The position numbers were made by a program, and so were the translations under genes. From contig NZ_QULN01000005.1 of NCBI RefSeq assembly GCF_003481705.1, positions 136,586 through 200,585 of the forward strand: a stretch of 64,000 nucleotides of DNA, written 5' to 3'. The first letter of the stretch is position 1. The number at the start of each line of letters is the position of its first letter. Source of the DNA: Butyricicoccus sp. OM04-18BH (GTDB taxonomy: Bacteria > Bacillota > Clostridia > Oscillospirales > Butyricicoccaceae). The notes beneath the pieces were generated by a model. The model did not search any database. It worked only from the letters and a program-made list of their open reading frames with translations, and was not told the DNA's origin. Shown here one piece after another: positions 25,377 through 36,922 of the stretch.

Positions 25377-25883
25377 ATGGATTTGAAACGAATCGTGCGC
25401 ATCGCCATGATGGCGGCGCTCATTTTCGCCGGAACGTACACCTTCAAAATACCGATCGCCATCACCGGCGGCTATACGCATCTGGGTGACTGCGCGATCT
25501 TTGTCGGCGTTATGCTGCTCGGCCGAAAGGACGGCGCACTTGCGGCGGCGCTGGGTGCAGCCCTCTCCGACCTGCTGAGCGGCGCGATGCTGTGGGTCCT
25601 GCCGACCTTCATCATCAAGGGCATTATGGCGCTCATCATGGGTCTGGCCGTAGAAAAGCTCATGCCGGAGCACAGATACGGCTGGCTCATCGGCGAGGTT
25701 CTGGGCGGCGTCTGCCAGATCGTCGGCTATCAGCTCGTCAAGATCGTGCTCATCAGCCCTGCGGCGGCAATCGCCACCATTCCCACCATCACCATGCAGA
25801 CGATTGCAGGTATCGTTATCGCCTCGGTCGTGATCACGATCATGCAGTCCTCCAACCTGGTCGAGCGCCTCAAGCGCAGCTGA
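25377..25883 (+). CDS. ECF transporter S component
   Basis: A protein of 168 residues with five or six membrane helices and the pattern of vitamin-binding S components (about residues 25-60: GGYTHLGDCAIFVGVMLLG, then alternating Ala/Gly-rich helices SDLLSGAMLWVLPTFIIKG). It would pair with the shared EcfAA'T module encoded elsewhere. The substrate is unknown. It is followed after 13 bp by an amidohydrolase gene on the same strand, so the substrate may be one whose degradation product is hydrolysed by that enzyme. Confidence 0.75.
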   Translation: MDLKRIVRIAMMAALIFAGTYTFKIPIAITGGYTHLGDCAIFVGVMLLGRKDGALAAALGAALSDLLSGAMLWVLPTFIIKGIMALIMGLAVEKLMPEHRYGWLIGEVLGGVCQIVGYQLVKIVLISPAAAIATIPTITMQTIAGIVIASVVITIMQSSNLVERLKRS

Positions 25884-25896
25884 GAGGAGCGGCAAT

Positions 25897-26628
25897 ATGA
25901 AAAAGATCGATGCACATGCACATATCGGTGACTTCGGCAGCTGGGCCGGTGTAGACGGCTCCCCTGAGCAGCTGATCGCGTTCATGGATGAATATGAAAT
26001 CGAGCAGACCGTGCTCTGCGCGAAGGATCACACAAGAAACGAGGGTGTCGCGGAGGCGGTCGCCCGTTATCCGAGCCGCTTTATCCCGCTCGTATACCTC
26101 AATCCGCTCGAGGGCGCGGACATCTGCCGCGAAAAGGTCGAGACCTATGTCGACGGAAAGGGCTTCCGCGGCATTAAGATGAATCCGCTGCGCCATGCGT
26201 TCGTAGCGGACGATACCGCAGTCGATCCGGTGATGGAGATGGCGCGCAGCCGTCATCTTCCTGTGTTCATTCACTCCGGCCATCCTCCGTATTCGCTGCC
26301 GTGGAGCATCGCGCTGCTCGCGGAGCGCTTTCCCGAGGTCAAGACCGTAATGATCCACATGGGTCACGGACACGGCGTTTACATCGACGCCGCGCTCAAG
26401 ATGGCAAAGCGCTTCCCGAACATTTATCTTGAGATGTCCGGTATGCCGATGGGCGTAAAGATCCGTCAGGCCTACGAAGAGGTCGGTCACGACCGCATCA
26501 TGTTCGGCACGGATTATCCGTTCCACCATCCTTCGGTGGAGATCCAGAAGGTCCTTACCTGCGGACTGGACGAAGCCGCCATGCAGGATGTGTTCTACAA
26601 CAACGCAAAAAAGCTGCTCGGCGAATAA
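25897..26628 (+). CDS. Metal-dependent amidohydrolase (amidohydrolase_2 family)
   Basis: A protein of 243 residues with the TIM-barrel metal motif HAH (6-8), later histidines in FIHSGHP and IHMGHGHG, and the terminal FGTDYPF aspartate. These are typical of amidohydrolase-related decarboxylases or lactonases. GAGAGGAG precedes the ATG and the gene is in an operon with the ECF S component. The natural substrate is not recognisable. Confidence 0.85.
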   Translation: MKKIDAHAHIGDFGSWAGVDGSPEQLIAFMDEYEIEQTVLCAKDHTRNEGVAEAVARYPSRFIPLVYLNPLEGADICREKVETYVDGKGFRGIKMNPLRHAFVADDTAVDPVMEMARSRHLPVFIHSGHPPYSLPWSIALLAERFPEVKTVMIHMGHGHGVYIDAALKMAKRFPNIYLEMSGMPMGVKIRQAYEEVGHDRIMFGTDYPFHHPSVEIQKVLTCGLDEAAMQDVFYNNAKKLLGE

Positions 26629-26700
26629 GAACAGCAGCGCCCTCGGATGCGTTTGCGCAGCAAACGCTTTTGAATGCGCGCTGCCACGCGACTGCTGTTC
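26629..26700. other. Unexplained 72-bp structured element
   Basis: The outer arms GAACAGCAG and CTGCTGTTC enclose two inner hairpins, GCGTTTG(CGCAG)CAAACGC and CGCG(CTGCCA)CGCG, giving a three-way junction. It starts directly after the amidohydrolase stop and lacks a T-tract, so it is not a simple terminator. Confidence 0.45.
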
Positions 26701-26718
26701 CGGCGTAAAAAGCGCGAC

Positions 26719-26842
26719 GACCGCTCGTCTGACACACGAACGGTCATCATAAATAAACTTTGGTGACTTGAGGGGCGCTGCTGTAACAGCGTCCCTTTTC
26801 CTATAGGGCCGGCTTTGCCAAACAGCGGAGCCGGGTGCTTTT
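26719..26842 (+). terminator. Terminator cluster
   Basis: Three hairpins follow one another: GACCG..CGGTC (26719-26745), GGGGCGCTG..CAGCGTCCC with TTTT (26773-26803) and CCGGCT..AGCCGG with TTTTT (about 26812-26842). They end transcription from the ECF/amidohydrolase operon. Confidence 0.65.
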
Positions 26843-26934
26843 TCATACATGAAAACCGCAGAAATACCGCCTTGCGCGTCCCCTCCGCGCATGGTAAGAT
26901 AGTTCTGATAAACCGCAAGGGAGACGCACGAATC

Positions 26935-27000
26935 ATGGCAAAAACCGCAAAACACAGAGAAATGGACATGCTGCACGGCCGGACAGCGCGAAGCGTGTAA
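26935..27000 (+). pseudogene. Possible N-terminal remnant of a MATE-type efflux gene
   Basis: The 21-codon frame begins MAKTAKHREMDMLHG, which resembles the start of many MATE transporters ('DMLHG' followed by the first helix), but stops after GRTARSV. GGGAGACG lies upstream. It is likely debris from a deletion; the evidence is short. Confidence 0.3.
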
Positions 27001-27033
27001 ACCGCGTCTGTTTATGCGCCCGGAACCAAATAG

Positions 27034-27064
27034 CAAAAAAATCCCCCGGCTTTCGCCGGGGGAT
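27034..27064 (-). terminator. Terminator of the SLH/VWA protein gene
   Basis: On the minus strand ATCCCCCGGC-GAAA-GCCGGGGGAT is followed by TTTTTT, 11 bp after the stop. Confidence 0.9.
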
Positions 27065-27075
27065 GCAGTGAAAAT

Positions 27076-30000
27076 TTACTTTTCCAGTTCGGTCCAGTCG
27101 CGGGTCTTGCGAAGCTTGGTCCACTTCTCGAACTTGTTCTCCTTGGTCTTGTAATAGTGGCTGTTGGTGGCCTCCTGTACCGCCAGATAGAACCACTGAG
27201 AAGCATCGGAATTATCCGGCCACTTGATCATGCTGTCGAGCAGATCGCTGCTGTTCTCGGGCAGACGGTTGAGTACGCGGTTGACAAGCGTCATCGCCTC
27301 TGCGCGGGTGATATACTGGTTCGGACGGAACGTACCATCCGGATAGCCGTTGATCCAGCCCTTGTTTGCGGCGATACCGATCTCATTCTTTGCCCAGTGA
27401 GATGCGATATCCGTGAACTTCGAGGACGTATCCGTGTTCTTATCGTCGAAGCGAGCGGCGATTGCGGCAAATTCCGCACGGGTGATCGGCGCATTCGGCG
27501 CGAACGTGCCATCGTTATGGCCCTTCACAATGCCCATCGAGGACAGCGTGGAGACAGCATGGTTAAACCACTGACCGCGCGTCACATCCGACAGGCTGTT
27601 GGACTGGGTGGAATTTGCGGTGCGGACTTCCTCGGTCAGCAGACGGAAGAAGATGGTTGCCACTTCTGCGCGGGTGATGTTGCCGTTCGGCTCAACGTTG
27701 CCGTTCGGGTAGCCGACGATGTAAGCATAATGATCGTCACCGTTCAGACCGGTCGGTACATCATCCGGAATGGTAACGGTAGGCTTGCGGCCTCCGCCGC
27801 CACCGCCGCCGGAGGAGGATTTTTTCACGGTATAGGACACCGAAGGCTTCGGGAAGTCCAGAGGATTGAGCGGCGCACCGGCGCTGTTGATGGCGTTCAG
27901 AACGGCGCGCTTATTGGTGAACAGTGCCTTGTCGGCAGGAACATTCTTTTCGCCCTTCAGATCCTCCGTGCCGTAGGTGCCGGGGGCAGTTTCAGGCTTG
28001 GTCAGCTTGACGGTATAGGTCAGCTGAACCGGCGCGAAGTTGGAGACGTTCTCGTTGATGGTCCAGACGAAGGCATCCGCAGTCGGATCGTACAGCACCT
28101 TGAAACGGCAGTTATTTTCACTCAGATTTTCGACATCATCACCGAAATAGGTCATGTTGCCGTTTGCCTTGGATTTCAGCTCCGTGCCGCCGACAGTCAG
28201 CTTCAGCGAGCCGGGAACAAAATCGAACGCATCGCCCATCTGGTCCTCCACCGTAGAGCCGGCGCTGACGGCGTAGAGGATGTCGTTCTGGATCTTGCCG
28301 AAGTCTACCGTTTGGCCATTGGCCAGGTAGCGCATAAAATCCGGACCCCAAAGATAGTCGGTCGGGCGTCCGTTAACAACTGCGTAGCAGTTGTATCCCG
28401 CCGCCTGTGCTTCCTGATAAACCTGATAGGTCAAATACAGAGCCTTATCAATGGAGTTCGCATAATTCTTAGAAGAATCATCCTCGGGAGTACATTCTGT
28501 TGCTGTTCCACCGTAAGGATATTCATATTTCGTGCCCTGAGCCTCAACCTGTTTACCAATCTCGGTCATCCGTGCAGACCAGCTAGCAGGAGGATTATTG
28601 CTGCCATATTTAGATTTCCAGTTGTCGGGGCCAGCCCAGTGTTTCCAGGCATCAGCAAAAAAACTCCATGCGGTAACAGTAGGCTCCGCATTATACATAT
28701 AGGTAATACCATCACTTACGAAAATCAGGTATTTCCGATTTGCGGCAACTTCGGTATCCTCGTCCAGCAGCTGCTTGCCCGCAAGAAGTCCGGCGTGGGT
28801 GTTTGTTCCGCTTTCAATCGTTTGCTTGATTGCGTTTTCAATGGTCTCGTAACCGGTAGCAAGATCTGTAAGCGGAGTTACGTTTGCCTGTTTATTGAAG
28901 ATTACAACGCCGACCTTGACCTTTGCTTTCGTTTTTTCCGTCTGCTCTTTCAGCGCAGTAAGCATCTTCAGCGCCTGTTCTTCCATCTTTGCGCTCGTGG
29001 ACTTATCCAGCACGAATACCACATCCGATGCCAGCGCTTCCTCTGCACTCGGCAGAGACAGCGTCACATTGGAAGTCCAGGTGTTCGTATCCAGCGCCGT
29101 TGCGGTCTTGGATCGGGAAACGTTCCACTCAATGGGGTCGGTGCCGCCGGAGGAGTTTTTCGTAAAGGTCCAGACGCCGTGCAGCGTAAGGTCTGCGGTC
29201 AGCTGCTGCTCGCCGGTCAGAACCGTACCGTCATCCTTTTTCCAGCCGTTGAAAGAGAATGTACCGTTCACGCCGTCCTTCGAGCCGGACACGCTGGCCG
29301 GAACCTCTGCGACGGTGTAGCTGCTGCCGTTGACCAGCGTCTGCTTCGCCGGAGCGGTATAGCCTTCCGGCAGGTCGCCGGTAACATCATACGTCAGCGT
29401 GTACATCAGCGGATGCGCCGCCTTGAGCGTCAAAACGCCCTTCAGATCCGTGCGCTGCGTGTACGGAACCGCATAGATATCACCTTTTCCCGGATGCGCG
29501 TTCCAGCGTGCAGTTCCTTCGCCCATTTTATCGCTGTCGATATACCAGTTGTCAACAGCATCACCGCAATCCAGTTTCCAGCTGTCAGCAGTTTCGCCTA
29601 ACTGCACAGTGCAGCCTTCTGTGCCTACGCCAGTGGAATAAATGTCATCAGCCCGGACACTGGCATGGTTGTTGTAAATCGACGCCTGTTTCAGGTCAGC
29701 TTTGATACCATACGCAGAGGGATAGGAGTCAATATAAATACCGCCGCCCTGCTTTGCATGGTTGTCGGTTATCAGCACATCTCCCAGATTCAGAACGTCA
29801 CGTACACCTGTTGCAATAGCAAGTTTTGCAGAATCATTTTTCTCTCCAATGTTGGCCTTCATATAGATGGCACCGCCATAGGTTTTAGCAGTATTACCGC
29901 TGATTGTACCTTTTTCGATGGTAACACCGCCGTAATTAGTTGCCCAAATTGCGCCACCTTCATAACCCGTTGTGGTGTTATTGGTGATAGTACCGTTCTT

Positions 30001-30846
30001 CATCAGAAAACGCGAACCATTACCGGTCAGATAAACTGCACCGCCGCGATAAGATGCCGTATTGCCGTCTATAATTGACTTGCCATCCATAATGAAAGTA
30101 GCAGTTACGCCTTTCCCACCATAGGCATTATTAATTCCATCATGGAAAAGGGATGCACCTAAACCAACAGCACCACCGACAGACGCCGAGTTTCCGTTGA
30201 GTTTCGTGTCAACAATCTCACAAACGCAATTATAGTATCCATCGTATGCCCAGCCCGACGCCAGATAAATAGCGCCGCCGCTAGCACCAGTAACCGTATT
30301 ATCTCTGATTTCCGAGCCGGTAATCTTAACATTTGCGGAACCACCGATATTTACACCGCCACCCGATGTAGCCGTATTCTTCTCGATGATGCAGTTTTCA
30401 ATCTCAATATTACCTCTCTTGATGTCAAAACCGCCGCCATTTGTTGCATGGCCGCCGGTGACAGTGCCGTTCTTGACGGTTACGTCCATATCTTTATCTT
30501 CGCCCGAAATGGAGACAACCGTTTTCTTGCCATCACCCGACAGCGTATACCCGCCGAGGTCAAGCGTCAGAGACCTGTTAATCTCGATATTTTCCGTAAC
30601 ATCATGGAGCATGACGATAGTGACATCGCTGTTTGCATCATAAATGTTTGCAGCATCAATCGCATCAGCAATAGTCGGATACTTGTTCTCACCGATCTTT
30701 GCAGCGTATGTCTGCCCTGCGGGCTGACCCTGACCTGTCGTATCCGGCGTATTTTCATCCGCTAACGCGAACGGAGACATTGCCAGCAGCATGGACGCCG
30801 CCAGTATACTGGCTAATAATCGCTTGTTCTTTCCTGTTTTCATCAT
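27076..30846 (-). CDS. SLH-anchored surface protein with beta-helix repeats and VWA domain
   Basis: A secreted protein of 1,256 residues. It has a signal peptide (1-29, ending SPFALA) and a right-handed beta-helix region (about 45-430) of GGAIY/GGGIY and NxT/NNTTT repeats like polymorphic surface proteins. A small InlB-like segment (about 480-555) follows. A von Willebrand A domain (about 595-820) carries the MIDAS motif DKSTS and LIFVSDG, and an isopeptide/Cna-like region (about 860-1000) follows it. A Gly-rich linker (SSSGGGGGGG) leads to three C-terminal SLH domains (about 1035-1230) that would bind secondary wall polymer. AGGAGGG precedes the ATG. Expression is governed by two tandem c-di-GMP-I riboswitches, which fits an adhesin. 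Confidence 0.9.
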   Translation of the reverse strand: MMKTGKNKRLLASILAASMLLAMSPFALADENTPDTTGQGQPAGQTYAAKIGENKYPTIADAIDAANIYDANSDVTIVMLHDVTENIEINRSLTLDLGGYTLSGDGKKTVVSISGEDKDMDVTVKNGTVTGGHATNGGGFDIKRGNIEIENCIIEKNTATSGGGVNIGGSANVKITGSEIRDNTVTGASGGAIYLASGWAYDGYYNCVCEIVDTKLNGNSASVGGAVGLGASLFHDGINNAYGGKGVTATFIMDGKSIIDGNTASYRGGAVYLTGNGSRFLMKNGTITNNTTTGYEGGAIWATNYGGVTIEKGTISGNTAKTYGGAIYMKANIGEKNDSAKLAIATGVRDVLNLGDVLITDNHAKQGGGIYIDSYPSAYGIKADLKQASIYNNHASVRADDIYSTGVGTEGCTVQLGETADSWKLDCGDAVDNWYIDSDKMGEGTARWNAHPGKGDIYAVPYTQRTDLKGVLTLKAAHPLMYTLTYDVTGDLPEGYTAPAKQTLVNGSSYTVAEVPASVSGSKDGVNGTFSFNGWKKDDGTVLTGEQQLTADLTLHGVWTFTKNSSGGTDPIEWNVSRSKTATALDTNTWTSNVTLSLPSAEEALASDVVFVLDKSTSAKMEEQALKMLTALKEQTEKTKAKVKVGVVIFNKQANVTPLTDLATGYETIENAIKQTIESGTNTHAGLLAGKQLLDEDTEVAANRKYLIFVSDGITYMYNAEPTVTAWSFFADAWKHWAGPDNWKSKYGSNNPPASWSARMTEIGKQVEAQGTKYEYPYGGTATECTPEDDSSKNYANSIDKALYLTYQVYQEAQAAGYNCYAVVNGRPTDYLWGPDFMRYLANGQTVDFGKIQNDILYAVSAGSTVEDQMGDAFDFVPGSLKLTVGGTELKSKANGNMTYFGDDVENLSENNCRFKVLYDPTADAFVWTINENVSNFAPVQLTYTVKLTKPETAPGTYGTEDLKGEKNVPADKALFTNKRAVLNAINSAGAPLNPLDFPKPSVSYTVKKSSSGGGGGGGRKPTVTIPDDVPTGLNGDDHYAYIVGYPNGNVEPNGNITRAEVATIFFRLLTEEVRTANSTQSNSLSDVTRGQWFNHAVSTLSSMGIVKGHNDGTFAPNAPITRAEFAAIAARFDDKNTDTSSKFTDIASHWAKNEIGIAANKGWINGYPDGTFRPNQYITRAEAMTLVNRVLNRLPENSSDLLDSMIKWPDNSDASQWFYLAVQEATNSHYYKTKENKFEKWTKLRKTRDWTELEK

Positions 30847-30854
30847 GAAAATCC

Positions 30855-30887
30855 CTCCTTCAGTAGCAATAGACTACTATGAAGAAG
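30855..30887 (-). promoter_or_regulatory. Hairpin sequestering the ribosome site of the SLH/VWA gene
   Basis: On the minus strand CTTCTTCA..AGTAG pairs with CTACT..GAAGGAG, covering the GGAGG ribosome site, about six bases before the start codon. It follows the proximal riboswitch and is likely its expression platform. Confidence 0.6.
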
Positions 30888-30892
30888 CTGCA

Positions 30893-30977
30893 TCAGGAAA
30901 CCGGCTGCCATGCGGAAGACGGTCTTCCGTTTAGGCCCCTGGCTTTGCGAAACCGGCTTTCACCGATCGTGCCCTTG
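30893..30977 (-). promoter_or_regulatory. c-di-GMP-I (GEMM) riboswitch, proximal copy
   Basis: The minus strand contains the class signatures GGGCACGATCGGTGAAAGCC (a GAAA tetraloop stem), CGCAAAGCC, GGGCCTAAAC and ATGGCAGCCGG in order, as in GEMM-I aptamers. It leads into the ribosome-site hairpin. Confidence 0.88.
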
Positions 30978-31065
30978 TCTGTACAACTTACTCCTTAATG
31001 AGTAGCACAGATGATTGTGTTTTCCTTGGAACTGCTTCGGACAGTACAGAGACGATTCAGCTTCC

Positions 31066-31109
31066 AAATAAAATCCCCCCTTACAGTGCGCACAGCTCTG
31101 CAAGGAGGG
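31066..31109 (-). terminator. Terminator following the distal riboswitch
   Basis: On the minus strand CCCTCCTT-G-CAG pairs with CTG-T-AAGGGGGG and ATTTTATTT follows. It lies between the two aptamers. Confidence 0.75.
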
Positions 31110-31121
31110 TACAAAGTATCG

Positions 31122-31206
31122 TCGGCAGCCGGCTGCCATGCGGAGGACAAGCTCCGTTTAGGCCCATCTGGCTTTGCGGCACCGGCTTTCACCGGCTGTG
31201 CCTTTA
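31122..31206 (-). promoter_or_regulatory. c-di-GMP-I (GEMM) riboswitch, distal copy
   Basis: The minus strand has GGCACAGCCGGTGAAAGCC, then GCCGCAAAGCC, GGGCCTAAAC and ATGGCAGCCGG. It is closely similar to the proximal copy, with a P3-like arm that differs in sequence. Confidence 0.88.
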
Positions 31207-31355
31207 TCTGTACCTGCACCCGTTCCCGAGAGTCATGCACAGATTTTCAGTTGAGGTCTGCTGTTTAAGACGATATGCGAAGGGCGCATACCGAACTTCG
31301 CTGCACGGACGGACAAAAAGTCCCGCGTCAGCGCTGTCTGGTCTTTCCTATCTAA

Positions 31356-31385
31356 AGTGTACCCCATTGCAGGCAGCTTTGTCAA
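31356..31385 (-). promoter_or_regulatory. Promoter of the riboswitch-controlled SLH/VWA gene
   Basis: On the minus strand TTGACA (31380-31385), an 18-base spacer and TACACT (31356-31361). The leader is then about 500 bases. Between the start and the distal aptamer a TATGCG..CGCATA hairpin is visible and nothing else is recognised. Confidence 0.65.
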
Positions 31386-31467
31386 CCGTTTTTCCTGTAA
31401 AAGGAGGAAACTCCCGCAGCGCGCAGGCGGCGATGAATAAAGTTTACAAAAATTTTGTTTTTTCTCC

Positions 31468-31496
31468 TTTCAATCTCCTTTTAGATGGTATATACT
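31468..31496 (+). promoter_or_regulatory. Promoter of the small ORF/TlpA-like gene pair
   Basis: TTTCAA (31468-31473), a 17-base spacer and TATACT (31491-31496). Confidence 0.5.
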
Positions 31497-31526
31497 TTCC
31501 CCATCACAGGAAAGGATAGAGAAACT

Positions 31527-31631
31527 ATGTTACACAGCAAAACAATGACGCAGGTCCTTAAGGCCTGCCCGGCAGAGGCGATCTGCTACCGGTACGGCTT
31601 CGGCAACGAAAAAACAAAGGAGAACTCATAA
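31527..31631 (+). CDS. Small ORF (34 residues) directly upstream of the TlpA-like gene
   Basis: The frame opens at ATG 31527, seven bases after AAAGGATAG, encodes MLHSKTMTQVLKACPAEAIC... and stops one base before the TlpA-like ATG. It is soluble and has two cysteines nine residues apart and a Tyr/Gly-rich end. No family is recognised. Its position between the promoter and the lipoprotein gene suggests a real small protein or a coupling leader peptide. Confidence 0.45.
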   Translation: MLHSKTMTQVLKACPAEAICYRYGFGNEKTKENS

Positions 31632-32474
31632 ATGAATATCAAACGTGCAACCGCCCTTGCCCTCAGCCTGAGCCTGCTGCTGGGCGCCGCTGCGTGCGGC
31701 AAGTCCGGCTCTGAAGCTGCCGATACCGGCAGCAAGACCTCCGCGCAGCTGCTCGAGGAGGAAAACGCCATTCTCGGCGCACATCAGGAGCTGTGGGATC
31801 AGGTTTTCGCCTCCATGGACAAATCCTCTCCCGCAACGTCGAAAAACTACGGCGATGTCCTGCTGAGCGCGGTGGAGAACTGCAAGGACAAGCTCTCCGA
31901 CGAGGATTATCAGACGCTGAAAAGCGATGCCGAGAGCATCCGCTCGATCGAAGAGCAGATCGCGGCCCTGCCCGCTGACGACAGCGCCGGCCAGAGCGAA
32001 ACGGACGCGGCCAGTGCGTTTCCGGAGTTTACAGGCAAGGATCTCGACGGGAATGCGGTCGACAGCAGCCTGTTCGCGAACAACGCCTACACGGTCGTGA
32101 ACTTCTGGTTCAGCGGCTGCAAGCCCTGTGTCGCTGAGCTGGGCGAGCTGGACAAGCTGAACCAGACCGCAAAGCAGCAGGGCGGCGAGGTGATCGGCAT
32201 CAATACCGAAACGCTCGACGGCAACGCCGATGCCATCGCCACCGCAAAGGATATCCTGCAAACCAAGGGCGCGACCTACCGCAATATCTATTTCGATTCC
32301 TCGAGCGACGCCGGCACGTTCGCCCTCGGCATCATGGCCTTCCCGACGACCTATGTGTTCGACCGGAACGGAAACGCAGTCGGCGAGCCGCTGCTCGGCG
32401 GCATCGACAACGCCGATAATCTGGCGCAGCTTCAGAAAAACATCGACGCCGCCCTCGCCGCCGATCAAAAATAA
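31632..32474 (+). CDS. TlpA/ResA-like thioredoxin lipoprotein
   Basis: A protein of 280 residues with a lipoprotein signal peptide (lipobox LGAAAC, Cys22). A helical linker follows (about 35-125; ETDAASAFPEFTGKDLDGNAVDSS starts the fold). The thioredoxin domain (about 130-278) has the redox motif CKPC (Cys163, Cys166) in WFSGCKPCVAELG and a cis-Pro in MAFPTTYVFDRNG. It is membrane-anchored outside the cell and likely exchanges disulfides for cytochrome or surface-protein maturation. AAAGGAG precedes the ATG. No CcdA partner is adjacent. Confidence 0.88.
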   Translation: MNIKRATALALSLSLLLGAAACGKSGSEAADTGSKTSAQLLEEENAILGAHQELWDQVFASMDKSSPATSKNYGDVLLSAVENCKDKLSDEDYQTLKSDAESIRSIEEQIAALPADDSAGQSETDAASAFPEFTGKDLDGNAVDSSLFANNAYTVVNFWFSGCKPCVAELGELDKLNQTAKQQGGEVIGINTETLDGNADAIATAKDILQTKGATYRNIYFDSSSDAGTFALGIMAFPTTYVFDRNGNAVGEPLLGGIDNADNLAQLQKNIDAALAADQK

Positions 32475-32486
32475 GACAGAGCACAG

Positions 32487-32525
32487 TTAAGGCAACACCG
32501 CACAATTAAGCTCCGGTTGCCTTAA
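32487..32525. repeat. Truncated MITE copy
   Basis: TAAGGCAACACCGCACAATT is identical to the left end of the element at 11561. It is followed shortly by GGTTGCCTTAA, an inverted partial copy, so this is a 39-bp internally deleted derivative. Confidence 0.65.
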
Positions 32526-32526
32526 A

Positions 32527-32578
32527 GGGGCTGACTCAGGTGATTTCATGCAATCATTCCGAGTCAGCCCCTGCCTGT
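32527..32578 (+). terminator. Terminator after the TlpA-like gene
   Basis: GGGGCTGACTC pairs with GAGTCAGCCCC and TGCCTGTTTTT follows. Confidence 0.8.
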
Positions 32579-32585
32579 TTTTATC

Positions 32586-32634
32586 GAAAAAGCGCCTGCT
32601 CCGATGTTCCATCTGATGACACCGGGGCAGGCGT
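32586..32634 (-). terminator. Terminator of the ATP synthase operon
   Basis: On the minus strand CGCCTGCCCCGG pairs with CGGAGCAGGCGC and TTTTT follows, 12 bp after the atpC stop. Confidence 0.85.
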
Positions 32635-32645
32635 TTGGAGAGAGG

Positions 32646-33043
32646 TCAGCGGGTCGCCTTCAGTCGTGCCATGGCACGAGCCAGCGCCGCCTTGGATAGA
32701 TGATATTCGCGAATACTCTGCTTCTGGCGCAGGCGCTCCTCGGCGCGCTCGCGGGCGCGCTCGGCACGCTTGCGGTCGATCTCCTCGGGCCGCTCTGCGC
32801 TGGATACCAGCAGGATGACATAGTCCGGCATGATCTCGGCAAAGCCGTCGCTGACGACCACCTCGTGCCGGACACCCTCGGCGTGAAACCGGACTGTACC
32901 CGGACGAAGTGCGGTAACGACCGGCTCATGCCCCGGCTGCACACCGTATTCACCGTCGAGCGCAGGCATGACCAGACTGTCCGCCGGGCCGGTATAAAAC
33001 TGACGGTCCGGCGTGATGATCTCCAGATAGAAGGTGTTTTCCA

Positions 33044-33044
<1 letters not shown>
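32646..33044 (-). CDS. atpC: ATP synthase F1 subunit epsilon
   Basis: A protein of 132 residues with the N-terminal beta-sandwich (FYLEIITPDRQFYTGPADSLVMPALDGEYGVQPGHEPVV) and a C-terminal pair of helices rich in Glu/Arg (85-130). Epsilon couples the rotor and inhibits reverse hydrolysis. The true ATG is at 33044 and shares its A with the atpD stop (TGATG), showing translational coupling. It is the last gene of the operon. Confidence 0.95.
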
Positions 33045-34459
<1,415 letters not shown>

Positions 34460-35400
34460 CTATGCGCGGCTGCCGTCCGCCAGAAAACGGACGGTTCGCG
34501 TCGGAATCGAACGGCGCGGCTGCGGCGTCTCTGTCGCGCTGCCCTGCGTGCCGCCGACGATCTCGGTGATCTCCTGCGTGATGGCGGACTGCCGTGCGCG
34601 GTTGTAATGCAGCGAAAGCGATTTGAGCATATCACGCGCGTTGTCCGTCGCGGCATCCATAGCCGTCATGCGGGCATTCTGCTCGGCGCAGAACGACTCG
34701 ACCAGCGCGCCGAACAGCTCGCCCTTGACGTAGCCCGGCACCAGATGCTCGAGCACCCGGTCAGCCGAGGGCATATACTGCACCGTCTGATGATAGGGGC
34801 CGTTCTCGCCCGGACGCAGCTCCCACGGGAACGCATCGACGTCCAGCGGGAGCAGCTTCTGCACGCGCGGCTCGAGCCGCATGGGCGTTACCATTTCCGT
34901 GTAGATGACATAAACGTCATCGAGCCGGTCCTCGCGGAACAGGCGGATGAAAATATCCGCGATATCACGGGCGCGGGCGATCGTCGGGTCCTGCACCGTG
35001 AACATGAACTCGCCGTCCACGCGGATGTCGCGCTCGGCAAAGTAGGCGCGTCCCATCTGACCGATCAGGAACAGCGTGGGGTCGTCCTCCTGCGCCAGCT
35101 GCTCCTCGGCCAGCCGAAGGACATTGTGGTTGTACGCGCCGGCCAGACCCTTGTCGCCCGTGATCACGATATAGCCTGCCCTGCGGTGTTTCCGCTCGGG
35201 GCGCTTATCGAAGTAAATATGCTCGATCTCGGGAGAATGGTGCAGGATATCCGCGATCGTGGAGCTGATCTTCATAAAATACGGCTGCACGCTGTTCAGC
35301 TGCTGCCGCGCCCGGCGCAGCTTGGAGGACGAGATCAGATACATCGCGTTCGTGATCTTGAGCGTCTGCTGCACGCTGTCAATACGGGTTCGGATCTCCT

Positions 35401-35413
<13 letters not shown>
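34460..35413 (-). CDS. atpG: ATP synthase F1 subunit gamma
   Basis: A protein of 317 residues, slightly longer than the usual 285-290. It has the N-terminal helix [20 protein letters not shown] and the C-terminal [31 protein letters not shown] in segments, which form the coiled-coil rotor shaft. The last 25 residues ([26 protein letters not shown]) are an Arg-rich extension beyond the normal end. It overlaps atpA by 13 bp. Confidence 0.95.
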
Positions 35414-36909
<1,496 letters not shown>

Positions 36910-36922
36910 TGGTTTTCACCCC

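Noticed and set aside
26812..26842. A third c-di-GMP riboswitch
   Set aside because: The minus strand shows GGCAAAGCC and GGCCCTA, but the tetraloop stem and the ATGGCAGCCGG block are missing. It reads better as a terminator.
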